A DNA stretch of 27,274 nucleotides from an uncultured Clostridia bacterium (lineage in GTDB: Bacteria; Bacillota; Clostridia; Lachnospirales; CAG-274), in NCBI GenBank assembly GCA_910579745.1, contig CAJTVH010000044.1:1-27274 (forward strand), given 5' to 3'. Below, piece by piece: positions 20,066 to 27,274 of the stretch. The position numbers and the translations under genes are program-made. The notes beneath the pieces were generated by a model that was not told where the DNA came from, made no database searches, and saw only the letters and a list, made by a program, of their open reading frames with translations. The number at the start of each line of letters is the position of its first letter. The stretch's first letter is position 1.

Positions 20066-21619
20066 TCATTGATTATATAACAAATTTAATAACTTTCTTA
20101 TTTCCATAAAATCATTAACTCGTATGTTTCTGTCAACATTATTATAAACTATTTCTTCCAACCATTCAAGTCTCCGGATTACAGGAATTTCAAACAATTC
20201 TTTTGCAAAAATAAAATCATTATTTCTTAATTTTAATTTTTTATTTATCTTTCTTAAAGCGTTAGTCATATCATCGTATTCTGACTCTATTATACTAATA
20301 TTCTCCAATTTGCTTATTTCCTGCGTTAAAAACTGAACAGACGCCTCTTCAATATTCGAATACTCCGCATATATTCTATTATTAAAATAACTTATAGACC
20401 GTGCGTGCAGTTGTTCGTGAAGTATTATATGCGGAGCTGTTTCAACCCTTGTTGATATGTCACAATTCCATAACTTACCATATCTTCCTTTCTCATTAGC
20501 AATGATAATATTCCCGCTCCATTTACTTTTAATATCCACATATTTTGATGCTATTTTATCTGTTTCATACGCAATTTTATTGATTTCCTCTTGTGTATAT
20601 TCTCTAAAAGTATCATTGACAACACCCATTTGAGGAATATTTTCAATCATATTATCTTTTCCCTCAATATTTCCAGTTAAAGTTCCTATCGCCTCCACTT
20701 CCTCATAAGCAACAGCACATCGACAAGACGGGTGAGCGGGAGGGAGAAGCACGCCAGATGAGAAAGACCTTTGTAAATATTGTTCCTCACCCTCAGCGGT
20801 CCCGCATATGGGACAAACTCTCTCATCATTAGCCGTCAGCCACACTTTTTTAGCTTTTCCCATATATCCCATCGCCTGAGCTTCCTTGACAGCGAAATAC
20901 CCGCCTCTGTTATAAGCTGAGGCAAGTTCTGTACGAGCGATATTCATCGCTCTGTATCTGTGCTGTTTTCCGGCATATTTCGCCGCCTTGTCCGCCGCTT
21001 TTTTCTTGGCGTCCGATTCCTTTAGCCCGCTTTTAAGAAGAGCCGCTTTTACCCCGTTGTAATAATTAAGATTAGCTTTGCTTTGATGTACTGTAAGACC
21101 TATACAAGACCGCATTATTCTTGAAAGTTCATCAGCCGTTGAAGCGTCATAATATGTACCTTGTGTAATCATAGCGTTTAAAGCGCCTTTTTGTTCCTCC
21201 GTAAGCTGTGTAACCAATTCCGCCCCATGACTTCTTATATACTCAATCGCCTCTTCTGAGCCTGGGATATAATAAAAATTTGAATATTCTCTAAGCCAAT
21301 CCGCCGCTTCTCTCACAGCATTTTCCCATTGAGGCAGAAGCTTTCGCGTCACTAATTTTGAATATTCCTCCCGCCATTTTTGAATTTGACTTTTTGTTAT
21401 ATATCCGTTCAAATACGCCTCTCTTAACTCTTTATAGGTTATAGTTTCCTGCTGTTTATCCCAAAAAGATAAAAGCCATTTAACGATTTTAGGTTCCTCC
21501 CTGTCTAAAAACGACCTTAGCTTATTTAAAATTTCTTCTTTATCGTTTTTGCCTTTCTCAACACTCACAGGCAAATGAATATGATTACGTCTTTTGGCCT
21601 TTGTAAACACAAATCTCAC
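20066..21619 (-). CDS. MuF head morphogenesis protein with C-terminal HExxH (zincin-like) toxin-type domain (517 aa)
   Basis: Residues 1-305 are an ordinary MuF minor head protein: helical N-terminus, then 'RYRAMNIARTELASAYNRGG' (221-240), 'VWLTANDERVCPICG' with Cys269/Cys272, and 'PPAHPSCRCAV' with His296, Cys299 and Cys301. MuF attaches near the portal and can travel with the DNA. Residues about 325-517 are extra. They contain 'PHIILHEQLHARS' with an HExxH zinc site (His401, Glu402, His405) and 'NIEEASVQFL', in which Glu424/425 is a candidate third ligand, as in gluzincin peptidases. This tail is much more AT-rich than the core. The GTG start at 21619 has GAGGAG from the portal gene's end. 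It fits the MuF polymorphic toxin class. Confidence 0.85.
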   Translation of the reverse strand: MRFVFTKAKRRNHIHLPVSVEKGKNDKEEILNKLRSFLDREEPKIVKWLLSFWDKQQETITYKELREAYLNGYITKSQIQKWREEYSKLVTRKLLPQWENAVREAADWLREYSNFYYIPGSEEAIEYIRSHGAELVTQLTEEQKGALNAMITQGTYYDASTADELSRIMRSCIGLTVHQSKANLNYYNGVKAALLKSGLKESDAKKKAADKAAKYAGKQHRYRAMNIARTELASAYNRGGYFAVKEAQAMGYMGKAKKVWLTANDERVCPICGTAEGEEQYLQRSFSSGVLLPPAHPSCRCAVAYEEVEAIGTLTGNIEGKDNMIENIPQMGVVNDTFREYTQEEINKIAYETDKIASKYVDIKSKWSGNIIIANEKGRYGKLWNCDISTRVETAPHIILHEQLHARSISYFNNRIYAEYSNIEEASVQFLTQEISKLENISIIESEYDDMTNALRKINKKLKLRNNDFIFAKELFEIPVIRRLEWLEEIVYNNVDRNIRVNDFMEIRKLLNLLYNQ

Positions 21620-21621
21620 CG

Positions 21622-22932
21622 TTATTGCTCCTCACTTTTAACCTCCGGCGTTTTTCCGCTCATGTACGACGTCTCAAAATCACGCTCCGGTAAATCAGCT
21701 GTCATACGAAGATAATCTTCCATTGACTCATCAGGGGTAATCGCTCCTATACCTACCATATCTTTGACAAAAGAACCAAGCTTATCAAGGTCTTGTGTCT
21801 CAATATCCCCATGTATCAGCTCTGGATAACCTGTTATTCCTTTAAAAGCCTCTCCGTTTATGTCAATCAAACGAGGTATTGCCTGATTGTTAAAAACCTC
21901 GCATATTAAATCAAGAAACGTCCCGAGAGCCACCCCAAATAACTCTGTTTTATCGCTCGATAAAGCGAAACTGCCTACATTCTCATGTCCTAAAAGCACA
22001 AAATCGGCTAATACCGTCATCGCCATTCTATTGTCATATCTCTCTATAATAGCGTTTGTGTCAAACTGTCTCCGGCCTCCCGTGGAAAGCAGCTTAAATT
22101 CCCAGCCGCTGGGAAGAACTATTCCCTCACGCTCGTCACGGCGCACACTTTTAACAATCATCTCAGCCCTCGCCCGTTCTTCTCTAAACTCCTCTTCCCA
22201 AATCTCCGTCCCCTCAGGAGCCGTCAGCACGGGAAGACCAGCGAGGTCCCGCTCTATGCCTATACCCTCTATCTCCTGTATTCGTCTTTTAAAATACCAT
22301 GAACGGTAAGCGTTTCTTAAAACGCTTCTTCCCTCGGGGTTTCCTTTTCTGTTTTTTGTCCTGAAATGAAGCGCTTTCTCTATAGGTATAAAAACCTGTG
22401 TATATAACGGCGGGGCGCATTGAGTAAGACCAAGTAAATTGTCGTTATCGTCATATCTCCACTCCCATAAAGTATCCTGCGAGCGTATTGGAAGCTTTCG
22501 CCAGCCTATAAGCCCGTCTGAGTATTTGCTTTTTGTTTTGGCGTTTTTCGTCATACCCATTCTTCGTTTATACACTATCTCGTGATAACTCCACCCAAAA
22601 GTCAAAAAGGACAAAACCTCGGATATAAACTCCGACCAGGTTTCGTCCATATCATACATGCAAGAATAAACAAACTCAGCGGCTTTAATATCAATATCAT
22701 GGTTTCCCGCTTCTTTTACGTTCCACTTTACCTGCCTCATCAGCATTTCAACAGCGAAAAGTATCGCTCCCACAATGTCGTCGTTCTCCGACATTTCCTT
22801 AAAAACCTCCACACCTTTCCGGCCTCTGAGTTCTTTAAGAAATTCCTCATAAAACACGCTTCCCCCGTCTCCGCCTGACCACCTGAACTGTCCAAGCTTT
22901 CCCAGCTCGTCAAAAATATTTCCTTTTGACAT
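21622..22932 (-). CDS. Portal protein, Mu gp29-like (DUF935 type)
   Basis: Portal subunit, about 436 residues. Features: 'EFLKELRGRKGVEVFKEMSENDDIVGAILFAVEMLMRQVKW' in the first quarter (the wing-type 'D..v...l..r...v....w'), 'FLTFGWSYHEIVYKRR', 'ALHFRTKNRKGNPEGRSVLRNAYRSWYFKRRIQE' near the middle, and 'NRMAMTVLADFVLLGHE', which together match DUF935/gp29 portals. It forms the dodecameric DNA channel and docks with terminase. The start ATG at 22932 is preferred over a TTG at 22974 because it begins the conserved MSKGNIFDEL and has GGGAGGCGGAG upstream. Confidence 0.88.
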   Translation of the reverse strand: MSKGNIFDELGKLGQFRWSGGDGGSVFYEEFLKELRGRKGVEVFKEMSENDDIVGAILFAVEMLMRQVKWNVKEAGNHDIDIKAAEFVYSCMYDMDETWSEFISEVLSFLTFGWSYHEIVYKRRMGMTKNAKTKSKYSDGLIGWRKLPIRSQDTLWEWRYDDNDNLLGLTQCAPPLYTQVFIPIEKALHFRTKNRKGNPEGRSVLRNAYRSWYFKRRIQEIEGIGIERDLAGLPVLTAPEGTEIWEEEFREERARAEMIVKSVRRDEREGIVLPSGWEFKLLSTGGRRQFDTNAIIERYDNRMAMTVLADFVLLGHENVGSFALSSDKTELFGVALGTFLDLICEVFNNQAIPRLIDINGEAFKGITGYPELIHGDIETQDLDKLGSFVKDMVGIGAITPDESMEDYLRMTADLPERDFETSYMSGKTPEVKSEEQ

Positions 22933-22961
22933 TGCCGCTCTCCGCCTCCCATAAAAATATT

Positions 22962-24446
22962 TTAACCTCTCCAATAGCTTATTCTATCAAGCTCATGACT
23001 TTCCCCAAGCTTTGAGCGAGGTTTATCAGTTAAATATAAAATCCCCTGCACCAAAGCGTCCACGGTGTCCTTATATGTCCCTTTCGGGAATATAAGAAGG
23101 TCCCGAATCAAATCCTCTACCCACGGGTGAGTTTTAGGGTCGGGAAAATGGATATTTCCCGCCTCAAAATAAGGCGTTACACTCATCGCTCTTTCTGTTT
23201 TTGAGCCTTTAGGGTTAAATTCCACCATACCTGAGATTTCTTTTTTAAGCGTATTAACTATTGCGGGTCCGTTCGCTTTATTCTCAACTACTTTCGCTCT
23301 CGCGCTTTTCCATTTCCCTGATAAAGTTCTGACCGCCGCCACGCTTTCCGTAAAATCCATTTTATCATTCACAAGGTCTTTTATATAAATATCAGCGCCA
23401 GCTTTACCCATAACAAAACCGGCTACTTTAGCGCTCCCCTCGCTTTTAGTAAAAGCCATATCCCAGCTCTGAATATCTATAGTCTTAGGAGCGGCCGAAT
23501 AAAATTTTGTAAGCCATTCTCTCTTAAATATAACACCTTCCGCCGGAGCGGGCGTCTGCTGAAACTGTCCGGCAAACTGAACACTCCCCATAGAGCGTCT
23601 CAAATCATCAAGAACATCTTTATCAAATCTCCCCTCGTTAAGTATATCCCCCTCGTTTCTAATTACTTCCTTTCCGCTTATCGGAAATGTGATAATTGTT
23701 CTTTGAGGAGCTATCGCCGGTAAACATAAATGCTCATAACCGAGATTCTCACTTAAAATATACCCTGTTAAATCATTCTCGTGAAGTCTCTGCATAATTA
23801 TAATAATTACGCCTTTTTTAGGGTCGTTTAATCTTGTTTGCAATGTGTTTTTAAAAAAGTTTATACCGGCCTCCCGTTCCGCCTCGCTGTTCGCCATTAA
23901 AGGGTTTTGCGGGTCGTCTATTATAATCACGTCGCCGCCCTCTCCCGTCAGCGCCCCTCCGACAGAAGTGCTGAACATAAACCCCTGATGATTGTTTTTA
24001 AACTGATTTTGTCTGTTTACATCGTCTTTAAGTTTAAATTTATTTCCCCAGTTTTTTTGATACCACGGACTGTTTATTATATCTCTCGCGAGTATATTAT
24101 GCTTACGGCTTAAACTGTCACTATAGCTTACCTTTATAAAACGTCTCCCAGGGTTTCTCGTCCATGTCCACGCCGGATAACACACCGTAGCCTCAATAGA
24201 TTTCATATGTCTCGGCGGAATATTTATAATTAGTCTTTTTACCTGTCCCTTATTTACCGCCAGCATATATTCCCCTATAAGATGAATATGCCAGTTGTCT
24301 ATATATCTCGTACCTGGTTCTATTATTCCCCACGCCTGTTCAATAAACGCCGGAAGCGTTCTTTCCGCTCTCTCACGGGCTATTTCTCTCTTTAATTTAA
24401 AAGCGGTCTCAGGCTCATGTTGAAGTAACCTTATCAGTGAGTTCAT
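22962..24446 (-). CDS. terL: Terminase large subunit (494 aa)
   Basis: DNA-packaging motor. ATPase part: 'RLIINIPPRHMKS' (71-83) is the Walker A-like loop, 'GGDVIIIDDP' (170-179) the Walker B with the catalytic acidic pair, and 'IIIIMQRLHENDLTG' (214-228) the coupling motif. Nuclease part: Asp329 in 'SWDMAF', Glu388 in 'VVENKANG' and Asp463 in 'DTVDALVQG' are the RNase H-like metal ligands. The length is normal and all key residues are present, so it should be active. It overlaps the small subunit gene by 32 bases, and its stop lies 29 bases before the portal ATG. Confidence 0.95.
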   Translation of the reverse strand: MNSLIRLLQHEPETAFKLKREIARERAERTLPAFIEQAWGIIEPGTRYIDNWHIHLIGEYMLAVNKGQVKRLIINIPPRHMKSIEATVCYPAWTWTRNPGRRFIKVSYSDSLSRKHNILARDIINSPWYQKNWGNKFKLKDDVNRQNQFKNNHQGFMFSTSVGGALTGEGGDVIIIDDPQNPLMANSEAEREAGINFFKNTLQTRLNDPKKGVIIIIMQRLHENDLTGYILSENLGYEHLCLPAIAPQRTIITFPISGKEVIRNEGDILNEGRFDKDVLDDLRRSMGSVQFAGQFQQTPAPAEGVIFKREWLTKFYSAAPKTIDIQSWDMAFTKSEGSAKVAGFVMGKAGADIYIKDLVNDKMDFTESVAAVRTLSGKWKSARAKVVENKANGPAIVNTLKKEISGMVEFNPKGSKTERAMSVTPYFEAGNIHFPDPKTHPWVEDLIRDLLIFPKGTYKDTVDALVQGILYLTDKPRSKLGESHELDRISYWRG

Positions 24447-24945
24447 TTAACAACTCCAGTTCTTTATCAGATAACATACTAAGGTCTATCCTATTAACTT
24501 TCAGTTCGCCCGCTATTTCCGTCACACTTTCCGTTTTCTCGGTAGCCTCTCCCCTGCTCAGCCTTTCAAGCTTCGCCGCTATATCCATCATATTTGTTAT
24601 ATCTTTAGAGAACATATCCTCTACAGGCAGTAACTGTAACGCCTCCAAAGCTTTTCTCTGCATCTGCATAGCGATTTTAATATGGCGCTCGCTCATGCTC
24701 TTTCTTTCCCTGACAGCCTTAGCTAACGCCCTTTTCTCAATCTCGTTATCATATAGGAGCGCACGCTCGGACCAGTTATATCTGTCTTTCCAGCGGTCTA
24801 TTAAACTCCTACTTTTTTCCAACCTTTTTACCACCGCTGAAATAGTTCTGTCCAGACCTAAATCCCTGTAAATAACAAAAGCCTCAAAAGCTTTCTCACT
24901 CTCTCCCTCCCGCCTTTCCCAAGGCTTGTCACTCTGTTTTCTCAA
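24415..24945 (-). CDS. terS: Terminase small subunit-like protein (176 aa)
   Basis: A 176-residue protein upstream of and overlapping terL. Residues about 20-65 look like a helix-turn-helix: 'AFVIYRDLGLDRTISAVVKRLEKSRSLIDRWKDRYNWSERA', with the 'W..RY.W..RA..YD' signature common to Firmicute small terminases. The remainder is helical and likely oligomerises. It recognises the packaging start on phage DNA and recruits TerL. The start is TTG at 24945 after AAGGAGGGGAGGAGA. The ending overlaps terL, which sets the ratio of the two subunits. Confidence 0.85.
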   Translation of the reverse strand: MRKQSDKPWERREGESEKAFEAFVIYRDLGLDRTISAVVKRLEKSRSLIDRWKDRYNWSERALLYDNEIEKRALAKAVRERKSMSERHIKIAMQMQRKALEALQLLPVEDMFSKDITNMMDIAAKLERLSRGEATEKTESVTEIAGELKVNRIDLSMLSDKELELLNELTDKVTST

Positions 24946-24973
24946 TCTCCTCCCCTCCTTTATTCTCCCGCTC

Positions 24974-25993
24974 TTACTCTATCAATCCAAACATTTTTTT
25001 ATAGTAATCACTCTTATTTAGAAGTTCCTCTTGCGTAATCCCATAAAAAGACTGATTATTTATCTTTTTACTAGTACCCGCTGATTGATTTAGGGATTGA
25101 AAACAACTCCCTGTTCCTATCTCTCTCATTTTTTCCGTCGGTTTTGGGTTTTTGCCGTTTAACAGCATACAAAGGTTATAATCATTTCCCTTAAAGCCAT
25201 CAAGTCCGTCTATACCGCAGCAAGTCATATTATCACCCATAGCTCTAAGTCGATTCTCGCCCGCATAAAACCTCATACCGTTTCGATGACAATTAGCTTT
25301 TATCTCCTCAAAATGCGGCCTTAACACACTTAGCGGATAACAACAGTCTCCCCCGATTTTTACCAGTCCCTTTTTACTCTTACAAAACTTCATCCCCTCA
25401 ACAACTAATCCATATACCCCCGCTTCCGCTAATCTTGGTATATTTCCCATAACATCGCTAAATACCTCCGGCATATACGGCTGTACTCTGACAATCACCC
25501 TCTGTACCCTCTTGGAAAGAACTTTTATAATCTCCAATCGTTCCTCATACGCCGGAGCTCCCCGCTCTAATTGGTCATATCTCTCACATACCGCCGAAAT
25601 CTGAACGACACAATTACACTTTTCCAAAAGCTCAATATACTCGGGCTCAGCGATAAGTTTTCCTTTCGTGCTCACAACAAAAGGATATTTTGTTTCCGCC
25701 AATAATTTAAGACAATCGTAAGAAGCTCTTATATTTTTCTCTATCGGCTGAAAAGGGTCGCTAGTACCTCCCCAATGAATGGGTATATCCCAATCGCACC
25801 ACGCTGTTTCTTTTCCTCTGTTTCCCTCAATAAACGAAAGTAACGCCTCCACTGTCTCACCTTTTTGTATTTTTGAAATATCCTGCTTCTTCCGCGCGAA
25901 ACAGTATTTACACCCGTGACCGCACCCTTTGTAAGTATCAAATCGTATTGGGAGATTACACAGTATAATCTGAGTTCCGCATTTACAGCCCAT
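24974..25993 (-). CDS. Radical SAM protein, SPL-like (339 aa)
   Basis: Radical SAM enzyme resembling the spore photoproduct lyase (COG1533) group. The 4Fe-4S motif C24-x3-C28-x2-C31 ('GCGHGCKYCFA') is intact, followed by 'HWGGTSDPFQPIEK' (73-86) and 'VVSTKGKLI' (106-114), typical of SPL-like folds. It is unusually Cys-rich (19 Cys), with extra clusters at 3/5/12, 217/218 and 258/259, so an additional Fe-S site is possible. Upstream are two ParB-like genes (1-base gap), downstream terminase. It may repair or modify phage DNA, but the substrate is unknown. The ATG follows AGGGGGAAAT. Confidence 0.8.
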   Translation of the reverse strand: MGCKCGTQIILCNLPIRFDTYKGCGHGCKYCFARKKQDISKIQKGETVEALLSFIEGNRGKETAWCDWDIPIHWGGTSDPFQPIEKNIRASYDCLKLLAETKYPFVVSTKGKLIAEPEYIELLEKCNCVVQISAVCERYDQLERGAPAYEERLEIIKVLSKRVQRVIVRVQPYMPEVFSDVMGNIPRLAEAGVYGLVVEGMKFCKSKKGLVKIGGDCCYPLSVLRPHFEEIKANCHRNGMRFYAGENRLRAMGDNMTCCGIDGLDGFKGNDYNLCMLLNGKNPKPTEKMREIGTGSCFQSLNQSAGTSKKINNQSFYGITQEELLNKSDYYKKMFGLIE

Positions 25994-25994
25994 T

Positions 25995-26564
25995 TTAAAT
26001 TTCCCCCTTAGCTTTCTGAATTATTAACTGTACAAGCGTTTCTTTTCCGTGCGCCTTAACATATAAGTTCAATTCCTTTTGGTCCGCTTTGTCAAATGTT
26101 AGACTAACGTTGAATAGTTTCTCAATATCTTTCAATTCCTCATCTACAATGTCTTTGTCAATAAGACTGTCAATATCGTTTATAAGACTATCTATTTCCT
26201 GCCTCGTAAATCCTGTATAAACCGCGTTTTCCCCAAATTCAGCCAATAAATCAGACAGCTTTTCCTTATCCCAGCCGCCCTCAATTTTATTTAAAGCGAT
26301 ATTTAGCTGTTTTTCCTCTGTCTCGCTAAGGTCTACCACCGACACATCCACATCTGTCTCACCATCATTCACAAGGACAGTCAAACGCTGATGACCCCCA
26401 ACCACATTGTTTGTCCTTTTGTTCCATACTATAGGTATAAGCATACCATATGTATTAATACCGCGCCGCAAATTCTCATACTCAATATCTCCCTGTTTAA
26501 GGTCTATTCGGGGATTATACTCGGCTCTGTTCATATCCCTGATTTTCTTTCTCTCAATCCGCAA
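25995..26564 (-). CDS. ParB/sulfiredoxin-fold protein, second tandem copy (189 aa)
   Basis: The N-terminal half is a ParB-like fold with 'LIPIVWNKRTNNVVGGHQRLTVL' at about residues 42-64; the GGHQR loop (56-60) takes the place of the GxxR nucleotide motif. Then come 'LNIALNKIEGGWDKEKLSDLLAEF' (87-110) and an acidic C-terminus. It is not a chromosome-partition ParB: no parS-binding helix-turn-helix region and no ParA. It shares position-for-position motifs with the gene before it. Start is TTG at 26564, directly after the neighbour's TAA, with a run of G as ribosome site. The role is DNA-binding, nuclease or modification-related by family only. Confidence 0.78.
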   Translation of the reverse strand: MRIERKKIRDMNRAEYNPRIDLKQGDIEYENLRRGINTYGMLIPIVWNKRTNNVVGGHQRLTVLVNDGETDVDVSVVDLSETEEKQLNIALNKIEGGWDKEKLSDLLAEFGENAVYTGFTRQEIDSLINDIDSLIDKDIVDEELKDIEKLFNVSLTFDKADQKELNLYVKAHGKETLVQLIIQKAKGEI

Positions 26565-27155
26565 TTATATTCCCCCCCTTACCTTATCTATAACCGCCGC
26601 GGCGAGCTTAATTTTGCCGTTTACGTCGTTTCGCAAATAGTTCTCTATATTTTCCCTCTCCCTTTCGGGAATACTAAATGTCATAACAAATGTATCATGT
26701 TCTTTATCAGGATTATAATCTGAAAAATCATCTTCCATAAGGTCCTGAATATGGTCATAATTTGTGAGAAGACTTTCCAGTTCTCTCTCCTCAAAACCTG
26801 TCAGCCCTATTGAGTCCACCTCGTCAAATTCCCGTAAAATATCCGATAATTTCTCAATATCCCATCGCCCTTTTATCTTATTAAGCGAAACGTTAAGAAC
26901 TTTTTCATCTTCCTCCGAAACATCTATACAGCTTACCTCAATTTCCTTATACCCTTGTGAAATTAATATTTTAAGTCTTTGGTGCCCTCCGACAATGTTA
27001 CCCGTTCTTTTGTTCCAAACAATAGGCTCGACATAACCAAATACCTCAATACTTCTTTTAAGCTTCTTGTACTCCTCATCTTCCGGCTGTAAATCGACCC
27101 TTGGCTTATATTTAGCCGCCTTAAGTTTATCCACACTGATTTTTTTTATTTCCAT
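26565..27155 (-). CDS. ParB/sulfiredoxin-fold protein, first tandem copy (196 aa)
   Basis: First gene of the unit. It has 'YVEPIVWNKRTGNIVGGHQRLKIL' (41-64) with the GGHQR loop, and 'LNVSLNKIKGRWDIEKLSDILREF' (87-110), the same spacing as in the next gene. The two probably arose by duplication, and the C-terminal thirds have diverged ('PDKEHDTFVMTFSIPERERENIENYLRN' here). Proteins of this type often stand near phage terminases, DNA methylases or modification genes. The ATG at 27155 has AAAGGAG at 8 bases. A candidate promoter lies about 50 bases upstream. Confidence 0.78.
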   Translation of the reverse strand: MEIKKISVDKLKAAKYKPRVDLQPEDEEYKKLKRSIEVFGYVEPIVWNKRTGNIVGGHQRLKILISQGYKEIEVSCIDVSEEDEKVLNVSLNKIKGRWDIEKLSDILREFDEVDSIGLTGFEERELESLLTNYDHIQDLMEDDFSDYNPDKEHDTFVMTFSIPERERENIENYLRNDVNGKIKLAAAVIDKVRGGI

Positions 27156-27203
27156 ATAACAATCTCCTTTATTCGCTCAAAAACTTACGTATCTTATCTG
27201 TCA

Positions 27204-27231
27204 CTTATAAAATTCCTTTGCTTCTTTTCAA
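27204..27231 (-). promoter_or_regulatory. Candidate promoter for the packaging/head unit
   Basis: Minus strand TTGAAA (27226-27231), 16-base spacer, TATAAG (27204-27209). It sits between the upstream terminator and the first ParB-like gene and would start a long leader of about 40 bases. Confidence 0.45.
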
Positions 27232-27233
27232 AC

Positions 27234-27268
27234 AAAAAAGACCCGCTGTATTAACAGCAAGCCTTTTT
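27234..27268 (-). terminator. Intrinsic terminator of the gene upstream of the window
   Basis: Minus-strand stem AAAAAGGCTTGCTG / CAGCGGGTCTTTTT with loop TTAATA; all 14 pairs form if three G-U pairs are allowed, then TTTTTTGTTTG. On the plus strand the same positions would be mismatched, so it works for minus-strand transcripts. It marks a transcription-unit boundary. Confidence 0.75.
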
Positions 27269-27274
27269 CGCTGA

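Noticed and set aside
22933..22974. TTG start for the portal gene that overlaps terL
   Set aside because: The ATG at 22932 has GGGAGGCGGAG upstream and starts the conserved MSKGNIFDEL; the TTG would need an overlap with the end of terL.
25995..27155. Chromosome or plasmid partition system (ParAB)
   Set aside because: No ParA ATPase and no parS-like sites; the proteins have only the N-terminal ParB-like fold and a changed motif, and they sit next to terminase.

Overview
The window is the late structural region of a contractile-tailed phage (myovirus type), almost certainly a prophage or phage of a low-GC Firmicute, probably a clostridial-type host. The evidence is the AT-rich sequence, strong GGAGG-type ribosome sites, frequent TTG/GTG starts, and a tail block that follows the Bacillus PBSX (xkd) order. 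Every protein gene lies on the minus strand, so transcription runs from high to low coordinates. No integrase, repressor, lysis gene, tRNA or CRISPR array is visible; the window starts just before the packaging genes and ends inside a tail-fibre gene.

Right end (27.3-22.9 kb): a minus-strand terminator and a candidate promoter open the unit. Then come two tandem ParB/sulfiredoxin-fold proteins, an SPL-like radical SAM protein, and the small and large terminase subunits. Head region (22.9-15.0 kb): portal, a MuF head-morphogenesis protein with an unusual C-terminal HExxH domain, a tiny coupled gene, an intrinsic terminator, XkdF-like protease, scaffold-like protein, decoration protein, gpE-like major capsid protein, and connector, closure and gp10-like genes.

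Tail region (14.6-0 kb): tail-completion protein fused to a small helical domain, sheath, tube, tail-assembly chaperone with a clear A AAA AAC -1 frameshift site, a 1430-residue tape measure, then XkdP, Q, R, S, T and U homologues, a tail-collar-like protein and a truncated fibre protein.

Two additions stand out. First, two copies of a roughly 0.4 kb cassette (about 5.55-5.96 kb and 14.66-15.03 kb) lie in the two largest gaps and bracket the tail block. Each encodes a 31-residue BsrE/TxpA-like membrane toxin on the minus strand and a converging plus-strand antisense RNA ending at a shared bidirectional terminator. This is a type I toxin-antitoxin module, with a conserved 12-codon leader peptide and covarying hairpins in the toxin leader. 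Second, the MuF protein carries an AT-rich C-terminal zincin-like domain followed by a translationally coupled 68-codon gene and a terminator, the layout of a phage MuF polymorphic toxin with its immunity gene. A pair of AT-rich palindromic (MITE-like) repeats sits between the tail-tube, chaperone and tape-measure genes.
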